A stretch of DNA of 64,000 nucleotides from Zavarzinia aquatilis (lineage in GTDB: Bacteria; Pseudomonadota; Alphaproteobacteria; Zavarziniales; Zavarziniaceae). Positions within the stretch are counted from its first letter, which is position 1, and each line of letters begins with the position of its first letter. A model generated the notes under the pieces. It was not told the origin of the DNA. It searched no databases and saw only the letters and a program-made list of their open reading frames with translations. Shown here piece after piece: positions 9,199-17,087 of this stretch. The position numbers were made by a program, and so were the translations under genes. The stretch is from contig NZ_QGLE01000013.1 in the NCBI RefSeq assembly GCF_003173035.1, positions 1 to 64,000 on the forward strand, in the 5' to 3' direction.

Positions 9199-9261
9199 GG
9201 GGTCCGGCTTGTCGTGTCTCTCTTCAAGGACTAGTGAACCTACCGGGGTGGCGCGTGGGAC

Positions 9262-9858
9262 TCAAGCCCAGCGGCGGCGCAAATCCGCGCGGTTGAGCGC
9301 GAGCCAGTAGAGCGCGACGAGGGCGGGCATGTTGCGCAGTCGGCCGTCCGCCGCCATCGCCAGCGCCTCGTCGACGGTGACGACATGGACCTTGATGTCC
9401 TCGTGCTCGTCGGCAAGGCCATGCAGGCCGCCGCTCCGCGACAGGTCGCAGCGGCCGACGAAGATGGTCGCCAGCTCCTTCAGGCAGCCGGGGGATGGAT
9501 AGCCGATGGCGGCGCGCACCATGTCGGTGACGGCGAGGCCCGCCTCCTCCACCGCCTCGCGCCGCGCGGTCTCGGCGGGATCCTCGCCCGGCTCGGTCCG
9601 TCCGGCCACGGTCTCGAGGAGCCAGGGATCGTCGTCCATCAAGAGGGGGGCGGGGCGGAACTGTTCGATCAGCAGCACCCGGTCGCTCGCCGCATCGTAA
9701 GGCAGCACGACGGCGGCGCCGCCCTGTTCCAGGATGTCGCGGCTGATTTCCGCGCTCATGGTGCCATCGAAGCGGCGGTGGCGCAGGCGAAGCACGGTCT
9801 TGGGGTAAAAACCCTTGTGCACGATCTCGCGAGAGAGGATTTCGACAGTCTTGTCCAT
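9262..9858 (-). CDS. nudF: Nudix hydrolase, ADP-ribose pyrophosphatase type
   Basis: A 198-residue Nudix hydrolase. The Nudix box is complete, with GRTEPGEDPAETARREAV followed by EEAGL. The preceding VLLIEQFRPAPLLMDDDPWLLETVAG and the following IGYPSPGCLKELATIFVGRCDLS match the ADP-ribose pyrophosphatase group, which splits ADP-ribose into AMP and ribose-5-phosphate. The start MDKTVEIL at 9858 is preferred over an in-frame ATG eight codons upstream. Substrate preference is inferred. Confidence 0.87.
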   Translation of the reverse strand: MDKTVEILSREIVHKGFYPKTVLRLRHRRFDGTMSAEISRDILEQGGAAVVLPYDAASDRVLLIEQFRPAPLLMDDDPWLLETVAGRTEPGEDPAETARREAVEEAGLAVTDMVRAAIGYPSPGCLKELATIFVGRCDLSRSGGLHGLADEHEDIKVHVVTVDEALAMAADGRLRNMPALVALYWLALNRADLRRRWA

Positions 9859-10018
9859 GGCGGGAATCCCGGGATAAAGCATTACAAATCAAGGTCTTGG
9901 CAACGCGGGGCGGGTTTTTCGGGAACCGCGGGGCAGATCGTGCCGTTGCTCTGTCATGGGGTGAGGGGCTGCACGCGGCCGAAAGGTCGCGCTCACCAGT
10001 CTGATCGGAGGATGAACC

Positions 10019-10261
10019 ATGCGCAAGTCGACGACCATCGCCGCCCTCGGCCTTGTCTGCCTTAGCCTTGGCCTTGGCGCCTGCTCTGGCCTCAACCGTC
10101 AGGAACAGCGCGCGCTCTCGGGCGGCGCCATCGGCGCCGGCGCGGGTGCCGCGGTCGGTGCCCTCACCGGGGGCAGCGCGATCACCGGCGCCCTGATCGG
10201 CGGTGCCGGCGGTGCCGCCATCGGCGCCCTGACCAGCGACGACGACCACAAGAGGCGTTGA
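10019..10261 (+). CDS. Small glycine-zipper lipoprotein
   Basis: An 80-residue protein with a lipoprotein signal (MRKSTTIAALGLVCLSLGL) and lipobox LGAC, predicting acylation at Cys22. The rest is a glycine-zipper stretch (GGAIGAGAGAAVGALTGG, then GALIGGAGGAAIGAL) and a charged tail. Such proteins sit in the outer membrane or periplasm and are often stress-related; no specific function can be given. It stands alone, with an 11-bp stem hairpin immediately after the stop. Confidence 0.82.
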   Translation: MRKSTTIAALGLVCLSLGLGACSGLNRQEQRALSGGAIGAGAGAAVGALTGGSAITGALIGGAGGAAIGALTSDDDHKRR

Positions 10262-10315
10262 GAGCCTGTCTGAAAACGCCGGACGGGTCGATCCGCCGGA
10301 TGCCCAGACAGGCTC
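10262..10315 (+). terminator. Long hairpin after the lipoprotein gene
   Basis: Perfect 11-bp inverted repeat GAGCCTGTCTG (10262-10272) and CAGACAGGCTC (10305-10315), with a partly paired interior (CCGGACGG against CCGCCGG). It starts one base after the stop codon. There is no T-run, so it may be a processing or Rho-associated stem or an IS-like remnant rather than a classic terminator. Confidence 0.5.
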
Positions 10316-10340
10316 CGAGCCGAATTCAGCCGGCCGTCGC

Positions 10341-10368
10341 TGATCCGCCTGCCGGTTTCCCGCGTAAG
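10341..10368 (+). promoter_or_regulatory. RpoE/ChrR-type ECF sigma promoter
   Basis: TGATCC (10341-10346), exactly 18 bp, then TAAG (10365-10368). This matches the Rhodobacter RpoE promoter pattern as I recall it (TGATCC, 18 bp, TAAGA). It lies 32 bp before the ATG of the DUF6134-SDR-NTF2 unit. A similar element precedes the photolyase operon on the other side of the cluster. The sigma factor itself is not in this window. Confidence 0.65.
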
Positions 10369-10400
10369 TGAGGGAGACCGGACAAGGCGGGAGGCGGCGC

Positions 10401-11090
10401 ATGAAAACCTGGTTGCGGGCGCTGGTCGCCCTGATCGTCTGGATTGGCGGCGTTGCCGCCCCGGCCCGCGCCGAACGGGCGGGTCAGACGCCGCAGCCGG
10501 TCTATTTCGAAGTCTGGCGAAACGGCAGCCTGATCGGGACGCACCGTATCGCCTTCCGGCATGACGGTGCCGACCTCGTCGTCGACATCGACATCCGCCT
10601 CGCGGTCAGCTTCGCCTCGATCACGCTCTTCCGCTACGAACACCGGAACGAGGAACGCTGGCGGGATGGCCGCCTGATCGCCATGACCAGCGCCACGAAC
10701 GACGACGGTACGGCGGAACGGGTCGATATCGCGGCTGGCGCGGATGGTCTCGTCGTCAGGGGCAGCGATTTCGCCGGCACGGTACCGGCCGACCTGCTGC
10801 CGACCACCTATTGGCGCATGGACTCGGTCCGCCAGCGCCGGCTTATTTCCAGTCAGGACGGCCGCCCGATGGCGGTGACGGTGACCGATGCCGGCCTCGA
10901 CACGGTGCAATCCGAGGGCCGCGCGGTGCCGGCCAGCCGTTACCTGATGCGGGGCGATCTCGACCTCGACCTGTGGTACGACGCGGCGGGGAACTGGGTG
11001 AAGCTGGAATTCGCCGCCTCGGACGGCTCGGTTATCGAGTATCGCCGGGTGGTGGAGCCGCGCCGGCTCGAGGCGGAGGTGCGGCCATGA
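10401..11090 (+). CDS. DUF6134 family secreted protein
   Basis: A 229-residue protein with a Sec signal peptide (MKTWLRALVALIVWIGG..., cleavage after ARA). The body has a lipocalin- or DUF-like beta pattern: YFEVWRNGSLIGTHRIAFRHDG, DIDIRLAVSFASITLFRYEHRNEERWRDGRLIAM, and WYDAAGNWVKLEFAASDGSVIEYRR. Family members occur in the same type of CFA/photolyase cluster, but no activity is established. The start at 10401 is set by a GGGAGG ribosome-binding site. The stop overlaps the SDR start by ATGA, so the two are co-translated. A candidate ECF promoter lies directly upstream. Confidence 0.75.
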   Translation: MKTWLRALVALIVWIGGVAAPARAERAGQTPQPVYFEVWRNGSLIGTHRIAFRHDGADLVVDIDIRLAVSFASITLFRYEHRNEERWRDGRLIAMTSATNDDGTAERVDIAAGADGLVVRGSDFAGTVPADLLPTTYWRMDSVRQRRLISSQDGRPMAVTVTDAGLDTVQSEGRAVPASRYLMRGDLDLDLWYDAAGNWVKLEFAASDGSVIEYRRVVEPRRLEAEVRP

Positions 11091-11833
11091 CGGCACCCTT
11101 CGTCTGGATCACCGGGGCGAGTTCGGGCATCGGCTTTGCCCTCGCCGAGGAATTCGTCCGGCAGGGCTGGCGCGTCGCCGCCAGCGCGCGGGGCGCGCAG
11201 GGGTTGGCGCAGCCGCCGGCGGGGACCATCACCCTGCCGCTGGACGTCACCGACGAGGCGGCGGTGGCGGGGACCGTCGCCGCGATCGAGGCGGACCATG
11301 GCCCGATCGACCTTGCCGTGCTCAACGCCGGCAATCATCGGCCGACCCCGGCATCCGATCTGCGACCGGCGGATTTTCGCGATCTCTTCGCGGTCAATGT
11401 CTTTGGCGTGGTGAACGGTCTTGCCGCGCTGCTGCCCTTGATGCGGGCGCGCGGGCGCGGGCGGATCGCCATCGTCGCCTCGGTCGCCGGCTATTCGGGC
11501 CTGCCCGGCGCCTCAGCCTATGGCGCGACCAAGGCTGCCCTCATCAACATGGCCGAGGCGCTGCGGGTGGAACTGGCCGGCAGCGGCGTCGACATCCGGC
11601 TGGTCAGCCCCGGTTTCGTGCGCACGCCCCTGACCGACCGCAATGATTTCCCCATGCCTTTCCGCATCGAGGCGGAGGACGCGGCACGGCGCATGGTCCG
11701 CGCCCTGACCAGAACAAACGCGTTCGAGAGCCATTTTCCCCGCCGCTTCACCCTGATGCTCAAGCTGCTTCGGCTGCTGCCCTACCGGCTGTATTTTCCG
11801 CTGGTCGGACGGATGACGGGGCAGGGGCGATGA
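11087..11833 (+). CDS. Short-chain dehydrogenase/reductase
   Basis: A 248-residue classical SDR. The NAD(P)-binding TGASSGIG is at residues 9-16, with VLNAGNH, the catalytic Ser in IVASVAG, and the YGATK (YxxxK) pair at SAYGATKAALINMAEALRVE. The substrate is unknown; membership of a membrane-lipid stress cluster suggests a lipid or aldehyde substrate. It overlaps its neighbours by ATGA at both ends, so DUF6134, SDR and the NTF2-like gene form one tight operon. Confidence 0.9.
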   Translation: MTAPFVWITGASSGIGFALAEEFVRQGWRVAASARGAQGLAQPPAGTITLPLDVTDEAAVAGTVAAIEADHGPIDLAVLNAGNHRPTPASDLRPADFRDLFAVNVFGVVNGLAALLPLMRARGRGRIAIVASVAGYSGLPGASAYGATKAALINMAEALRVELAGSGVDIRLVSPGFVRTPLTDRNDFPMPFRIEAEDAARRMVRALTRTNAFESHFPRRFTLMLKLLRLLPYRLYFPLVGRMTGQGR

Positions 11834-12276
11834 TGGATCTCGATGGCGCGCTGGCGCGTTATGCCGCCGCGCTTGAAGGCTTGAGGCCGGAAACCGTCGA
11901 TGCCCTGGACGCGGTCATGGCGCCGGACATCCGCTTTCGCGATCCCTTCAACGATATCGCCGGTCTCGACCATGCGCGGGCCCTGTTCCGCCAGATGTTC
12001 GAGGATTGCCTCGACGTGCGCTTTGCCTTGCGCGGGCGCTTTCGCGATGGCGAGCGGGCCGTGCTGCTCTGGACCATGGATTACCGGCTGCGGCGCTGGC
12101 CGGACAGGCCCCTGAAGATCGAGGGGGCGAGCGAGCTGTGCCTCGATCCGGCGAGCGGCCTCGTGACGGCCCATGTCGATCATTGGGACGCCGCCTCGCA
12201 GCTTTACGAGCATGTCCCCTTGCTCGGCTTCGTGCTGCGGCGCTTGCGCCGGCGCATCGCGACGCCGGCGCCCTGA
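11830..12276 (+). CDS. NTF2/SnoaL-like protein
   Basis: A 148-residue protein with the NTF2-like pattern of the group found beside DUF1365/CFA clusters: DALDAVMAPDIRFRDPFNDIAGLDHARALFRQMF, then WTMDYRL and HVDHWDAASQLYEHVPLLGFVLRRLRRRI. The fold forms a cone-shaped pocket that can be catalytic or just bind a ligand. It overlaps the SDR stop by 4 bp. It ends 2 bp from the stop of the convergent MFS gene, leaving no room for a separate terminator. Confidence 0.8.
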   Translation: MMDLDGALARYAAALEGLRPETVDALDAVMAPDIRFRDPFNDIAGLDHARALFRQMFEDCLDVRFALRGRFRDGERAVLLWTMDYRLRRWPDRPLKIEGASELCLDPASGLVTAHVDHWDAASQLYEHVPLLGFVLRRLRRRIATPAP

Positions 12277-12278
12277 GC

Positions 12279-13655
12279 CTATTCCCCGCCCGAGGCGGCG
12301 AGGCGGCGAGCCAGTTTCCGCTCCATCATGGCACGCAGCTTGGCGTGGCGTTCGCGGGTGATCGGATAGTTCCAGATGATCTTGACCGACAGGAAGCGGA
12401 GCGCGGGCGGTACCACGGCGAAAAGCACGACGAGCGCCAGCAGGGCCTGGGGCGGATTGGGATTGTCGGCCGTCGCCTTGGCATCGAAACCGAACACGCC
12501 GAGCAGGGGCAGGGTGACGCCCGCAGCGACGCCGCCCGCCATCTTGGTCACCATGTTCCAGATCGCGAAATAGAGCCCGGCGCGCTGCTGGCCTGAACGG
12601 ATCGAGTCGATGTCGACCACGTCGGCCTGCATGGAGGAGGCGAGGATCTGGTCGCAGCCGAGGCTCATGCCGGTGAAGATCGAGATGACGAAGAAGATCC
12701 AGAAATCGCCCGGGCCGAGGAAGGGCGTGATCAGGAAGATCGCCGCCGAGGAGATCATCGAATAGGCCCAGGTCCGGTGCTTGCCGAAGCGCTCGGCAAG
12801 ACGCATCCACAAGGGTACGGCGACGATGCCGGCGACGAAATAGGTCAGCAGCAGCATGGGGCCGTGACCGGGATCGCCAAGGACGAAGCCGACATAGAAG
12901 AAGAACAGCGTGGCGACGATGGCCTGCGCCGTCGCATTCAGCATGAAGGCCGTGATCAGGCGCAGGAAGGGGCCGTTCTTGCGAATGGCGTCGACCGAGG
13001 CGCGCCAGCCATGGCCGTGGCCGGTGGCGATGACCTGCGGCTCCGGCACCTTCCAGAAAATGAGGGCGAGGGAGAGCGGCAGCACGATGATGACGAAAAG
13101 GCCGATGGCCTCCATCGTCGCAGTCTGGCCGCCGCCGCCGAACGCCTTCAGGATGGTGGGCACGCCCGCCGCCAGCACGGTGCCGACCAGCAGGAAGATT
13201 TCGCGGATGCCGGCGATGCGCGTGCGCTCGTCGAAATTGCCGGTCAACTCGGCGCCCCAGGCGACATAGGGCACGATGACCATGGTCCAGCTGGCATAGA
13301 GAATGGTCATCCACACCAGGAAATAGACCCAGTCGACCGTTTCCGGCGGCATGAAGGCGTGCCAGATGGCGATGGTCAGCAGCACGGTCCCGATCAGCAG
13401 CCAGGGCCGGCGCCGGCCCCAGCGCGTGCGCACCCGGTCGGAAATCGCGCCGAACGTGGGATCGAAGATCGCGTCGGCCAGGCGCACGGCGAACAGGATG
13501 GCACCGACTTCACCCGCCGGAATGCCTTTTTCGACCGTGTAGAAGGGCACGAGATAGAGCAGCAGCGGCACGCCGACGGCGGTCAGGGCGAGGGCGGGGA
13601 GACCATAAAGCCAGACCTGCAACGCGGGGAGGCGGGACGTCGATGAATTGACCAC
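12279..13655 (-). CDS. MFS transporter, GPH (sugar-cation symporter) type
   Basis: A protein of about 458 residues with 12 predicted membrane segments. GPH-family signs are DAIFDPTFGAISDRVRTRWGRRRPWLLIG (loop 2-3) and MSLGCDQILASSMQADVVDIDSIRSGQQRAGLYFAIWNMVTKMAGG. Homologues occur in RpoE-regulated lipid clusters, where the cargo is uncertain; a lipid-related or lysolipid cargo is possible. The long frame starts at 13931, but the N-terminal 90 residues are out of family. The GTG at 13655 (VVNSSTSRLPALQVW) fits. It is last in the photolyase operon, after a 119-bp gap. Confidence 0.85.
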   Translation of the reverse strand: MVNSSTSRLPALQVWLYGLPALALTAVGVPLLLYLVPFYTVEKGIPAGEVGAILFAVRLADAIFDPTFGAISDRVRTRWGRRRPWLLIGTVLLTIAIWHAFMPPETVDWVYFLVWMTILYASWTMVIVPYVAWGAELTGNFDERTRIAGIREIFLLVGTVLAAGVPTILKAFGGGGQTATMEAIGLFVIIVLPLSLALIFWKVPEPQVIATGHGHGWRASVDAIRKNGPFLRLITAFMLNATAQAIVATLFFFYVGFVLGDPGHGPMLLLTYFVAGIVAVPLWMRLAERFGKHRTWAYSMISSAAIFLITPFLGPGDFWIFFVISIFTGMSLGCDQILASSMQADVVDIDSIRSGQQRAGLYFAIWNMVTKMAGGVAAGVTLPLLGVFGFDAKATADNPNPPQALLALVVLFAVVPPALRFLSVKIIWNYPITRERHAKLRAMMERKLARRLAASGGE

Positions 13656-13774
13656 GCTGTTCTGCCGCCCCTGCTGCCTGGATCTCTGAACCCGTTCTGT
13701 AGCCTCGCCCCGTTTAAGGCAAGCCCAAATGAAGGTGGGGCAAAGCCTCGATCCCGATTGTGGCCGAAATCCGG

Positions 13775-15034
13775 TCAGGCCGGATGCAGCACGGTCTGCA
13801 TCACGTCGATCGAGCCGGTGTCGAAGCCTGCCTCGCAATAGCACAGGTAATAATTCCACAATCTCCTGAACCGCTCGTCGAAGCCGAGCGGCCTGATCCG
13901 GTCCTGCGCCGCGTTGAAACGCTCGAACCACAGCCGTAGGGTGCGGGCATAGTCGGGGCCATGGGTCGTCGTCTGGCCACCGCGCAGGCCGGCCGCCTGC
14001 GCCGCCGCGCGAAAGGCGGTGGGGGACGGCAACATGCCGCCGGGGAAGACATATTTCTGGATGAAATCGACATGGCGCCGATAACGCTCGAAATAGGGCT
14101 CGGCGATGGTGATGACCTGAAGCGCGGCACGGCCGTCAGGCTTCAGCAAATCGGCCACCCGGCCGAAGAAGCGGGGCCAGTAGCGCTCGCCCACCGCCTC
14201 GAACATCTCGACCGAGGCGATTCGGTCGAAGCGACCGGGGATGTCGCGGTAATCCTGCAGGCGGATGTCGACCTTCTCGGCGAGGCCGGCCTCGAAGATG
14301 CGCCGGCGGGCGTAGTCGTGCTGTTCGCGCGAGATGGTGACGGCGGTGACCCGCGCACCGAACTGTTTCGCCGCCCGCTCGGCGAAACCGCCCCAGCCGC
14401 AGCCGATCTCGAGCACATGAAGGTCGGGACCGAGGCCGAGCTTGTGGCCGAGCAGGTCGTTCTTGGCATCCTGCGCCGCCGAAAGATCGGTGACGCCGCC
14501 ATCGAACACGGCGGCGGAATAGGTCATGCCGGGGTCGAGCCAGGCGGCATAGAATTCGTTGCCGAGATCATAGTGGTGGGCGATGTTGCGCCGGCTGCCC
14601 TTGCGGCTGTTGCCGTTCATGACATGGCCGACCCGGGAAAGCGCGCGCATCCACCATTTGCCGTCCAGCACCCGCGCCATCAGGGCTTCGTTCACATTCA
14701 TGACGCCAAGCAGGGCGGTCAGGTCCGGCGTGTCGAAATCGCCGTCCATATAGGCTTCGGCGAAGCCGAGGCCACCGCGCAGCAAGACCCGCCGGCCGAG
14801 GCGCTGATCGCGCAACACGATTTCCGCCGTCGGCCCCTGGGTCCGCCCGCGCAACGCGATGGTCGGGCCATCCGGCAGGGTCAGCATCACCGTGCCGTAA
14901 TCGAGATGGCCGGCGAGGCGCAGCAACAGGCGCAGCCAGCGGTCGATCCCGGGCAGATGCAGCGCCGTCTCGCGTTCGACGATGCCGTGGCAGGGGCGGC
15001 CGGCGTGGCTGCCGGCGGTCGATGTCATGCTCAT
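13775..15034 (-). CDS. Cyclopropane-fatty-acyl-phospholipid synthase family methyltransferase
   Basis: A 419-residue SAM-dependent methyltransferase acting on membrane acyl chains. The CFA pattern is clear: RGGLGFAEAYMDGDFDTPDL, RNIAHHYDLGNEFYAAWLDPGMTYSAAVF, the SAM site VLEIGCGWGGFAERAA, and VSVEMFEAVGERYWPRFF-type and YIFPGGMLPS-type blocks. It may make cyclopropane or, as in the UfaM branch, methylated unsaturated acids that lead to furan fatty acids; the sequence does not decide. ATGA overlap with DUF1365 upstream. The start at 15034 avoids a longer frame inside that gene. Confidence 0.9.
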   Translation of the reverse strand: MSMTSTAGSHAGRPCHGIVERETALHLPGIDRWLRLLLRLAGHLDYGTVMLTLPDGPTIALRGRTQGPTAEIVLRDQRLGRRVLLRGGLGFAEAYMDGDFDTPDLTALLGVMNVNEALMARVLDGKWWMRALSRVGHVMNGNSRKGSRRNIAHHYDLGNEFYAAWLDPGMTYSAAVFDGGVTDLSAAQDAKNDLLGHKLGLGPDLHVLEIGCGWGGFAERAAKQFGARVTAVTISREQHDYARRRIFEAGLAEKVDIRLQDYRDIPGRFDRIASVEMFEAVGERYWPRFFGRVADLLKPDGRAALQVITIAEPYFERYRRHVDFIQKYVFPGGMLPSPTAFRAAAQAAGLRGGQTTTHGPDYARTLRLWFERFNAAQDRIRPLGFDERFRRLWNYYLCYCEAGFDTGSIDVMQTVLHPA

Positions 15035-15792
15035 GGACGCAGATCCTCGGCAACGGCGGGCTTGCGGAAAAACGGCGCGCCTTTCAGCCACAGGCGCAGG
15101 GCCTGCCAGTGAATGGCCGCGACCACCTTCAGGGTCATCAGCGGATGGCCGAGCACGGCCGCCGCCAGATTGCGGTCGTCGAAGGCGCGCTCCCGCCCGG
15201 TCAGGCGGGCGGTCAGCACCGGGCCGTCGCCATCCCCGGCGTCGATGGCGACGGCGAGGGCGTCATCCGGGCGGCGCAGACGGAAGCGGTAGCGCAGGCC
15301 CATCTGCATGAAGGGCGAGACATGGAAGGTCTTCGCGGTTTCCTGCTCGATCAAGCCATTCTCCCCGTCGACGGAAAGCGCATAGGCGTGTTGTTCACCG
15401 AAGGTGTTCTTCACCTCGTAAACGATCGCCGCCGGGATCTCGCCGTCACCGATGAAATAGATGCTCAGGGGATTGAATACGAAACTCCAAAGCCGGGGAA
15501 AGCACAAAATCTCGATGCGCTGCCCGCGCGGGATGCCGATTCCCGCATTGGCGACCTGCGCTTCCACCCAGGGGCGAAGCGGGCTGCCGTCGCGGGCGCC
15601 ATGGTCGCGCTCGTGGAAGGACAGGACGCCGAAACGGTTGATCGCGAACAGGCAGGACCGGCGCGCCGCCTCGTCCAGCCGGTCGATGTCGAGCAGGACC
15701 GAGAACACGCGGTAACCGAAGGCGTGGCGCAGGGGCCGGTGCCGGCCGTGGAACACCCGGCCGACGAAGAGGCGGGCCGCCGGCCCGCTCAT
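15031..15792 (-). CDS. DUF1365 family protein
   Basis: A 253-residue DUF1365 protein: RLFVGRVFHGRHRPLRHAFGYRVFSVLLDIDRLDE, FNPLSIYFIGD, VYEVKNTFGEQHAYAL, KTFHVSPFMQMGLRYRFRLRRP. The family nearly always sits between a FAD-dependent amine-oxidase-like protein and a CFA-type methyltransferase, as here. Its biochemical role is not established, but it is probably in membrane fatty-acid modification. Overlaps of 4 bp on both sides tie it into the operon. Confidence 0.92.
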   Translation of the reverse strand: MSGPAARLFVGRVFHGRHRPLRHAFGYRVFSVLLDIDRLDEAARRSCLFAINRFGVLSFHERDHGARDGSPLRPWVEAQVANAGIGIPRGQRIEILCFPRLWSFVFNPLSIYFIGDGEIPAAIVYEVKNTFGEQHAYALSVDGENGLIEQETAKTFHVSPFMQMGLRYRFRLRRPDDALAVAIDAGDGDGPVLTARLTGRERAFDDRNLAAAVLGHPLMTLKVVAAIHWQALRLWLKGAPFFRKPAVAEDLRP

Positions 15793-17087
15793 TCCGCCGC
15801 CACCTTCGCCATCAGCCAGGACGGCGGGCAGCCGAGGCCGCTCGCTACGGCGATGCCGGCGGCGAGCCCGTCCTCGTGGAAGCCGTTGCCGGCGTAACTG
15901 CCGGCGAACCAGACGCGGTCGCGGCCCTGAAGCGATGGCAGTTCGCGCTGGGCGGCGATGGCGCCGGCATCGAACATCGGGTGGCGGTAATGGTCGGTGG
16001 CGAAGACCAGATCCTCGCGGATCGGCCGGAACGGGTTCAGCGAAACAAAGAGCGGCCGGGCGGGGTCGATGCCCTGCAACCGGTTCATCCAGTAGGTCAG
16101 GGCGACCTTGTCGCCGGCATGACCCTTGCCGGTCAGGTAATTCCAGCTGGACCAGACCGCCCGGCGGCGCGGCATCTGGCCGCTGTCCCGATGCAGCACG
16201 GCGACATTGTCGGTGTAACGGAAGGCGCCGAGGATGCGGCGCTCGGCTTCGTCCGGCCGGGCCAGCAGGGTCAGCGCCTGATCGGCATGGGTCGCCAGCA
16301 CGACGGCGTCATATCGCTCCCGGCCACCGGCGGCGTCGATCACCGTCGCGCCGAAGGCGTCGCGCTCGATGGCGATCGCGGGGCAGGACAGGCGGACGGC
16401 GTCGCCGAGGTCGCGGCCGATCCGCTCGACATAGGACCGGCTGCCGCCGCGCACGGTACGCCACTGGTGGCGTTCATCGAGGCCGCGCAGCAGGGCGTGA
16501 TTGGCGAAGAAGCGGATGAAACTGGCGGCCGGGAAATCCATCATGTCGGCGGCCGGGGTCGACCAGATCGCCGCGCCCATGGGCAGCAGATAGTCGCGGC
16601 GGAAGGCGTCGCCGAAACCGCCCCGCGTGAGATAAGCACCCAGCGACAGGCCGGCCAGCCGCCCGGCGGCGAGGTCGGCCGCGGCGTCGCGATTGAAACG
16701 CAGGATGTCGCGCAACATGCCGAGGAAACGGGGGCGCGCCAGATTGCGCTTCTGGGCGAAGACGGTGCGCAGGCTCTCCCCCGCCCATTCCAGCTGTCCG
16801 TCGCCGGCCGAGACCGAGAAGCTCATGTTGCTTTCGTCCGTCACGACGCCGAGGCTGGCGAAGAGCCGGGTCAGATGCGGGTAATTCACCTCGTTATAGA
16901 CGATGAAGCCGGTATCGACCGGGATGGCCGCGCCGTCGTAGTCGACGACGCGGGTATGGGCATGGCCGCCCAGCCGGTCGTCCTTCTCGTAGACCGTGAC
17001 ACGATGGCGGTTCCGCAGCAGCCAGGCGGCGGAAAGGCCAGAGATACCGGTGCCGACGACGGCGATGCGCTGGATGCCTTGCGTCAT
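15789..17087 (-). CDS. FAD-dependent oxidoreductase, amine-oxidase fold (UfaD-like)
   Basis: A 432-residue flavoprotein. The N-terminal dinucleotide motif is AVVGTGISGLSAAWLL, followed by VYEKDDRLGGHAHT and DTGFIVYN. A C-terminal FAD contact is seen in RDRVWFAGSYAGNGFHEDGLAAGIAVA. Members of this group next to CFA-type methyltransferases have been linked to desaturation of methylated acyl chains in furan fatty acid synthesis. That link is from family knowledge, not shown here. The ATG at 17087 overlaps the photolyase stop; the much longer frame upstream is antisense shadow. Confidence 0.88.
   Translation of the reverse strand: MTQGIQRIAVVGTGISGLSAAWLLRNRHRVTVYEKDDRLGGHAHTRVVDYDGAAIPVDTGFIVYNEVNYPHLTRLFASLGVVTDESNMSFSVSAGDGQLEWAGESLRTVFAQKRNLARPRFLGMLRDILRFNRDAAADLAAGRLAGLSLGAYLTRGGFGDAFRRDYLLPMGAAIWSTPAADMMDFPAASFIRFFANHALLRGLDERHQWRTVRGGSRSYVERIGRDLGDAVRLSCPAIAIERDAFGATVIDAAGGRERYDAVVLATHADQALTLLARPDEAERRILGAFRYTDNVAVLHRDSGQMPRRRAVWSSWNYLTGKGHAGDKVALTYWMNRLQGIDPARPLFVSLNPFRPIREDLVFATDHYRHPMFDAGAIAAQRELPSLQGRDRVWFAGSYAGNGFHEDGLAAGIAVASGLGCPPSWLMAKVAAE

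Noticed and set aside
13656-13774. Separate ECF-type promoter for the MFS gene
   Set aside because: A GATCC is present but nothing resembling TAAG lies 18 bp after it.
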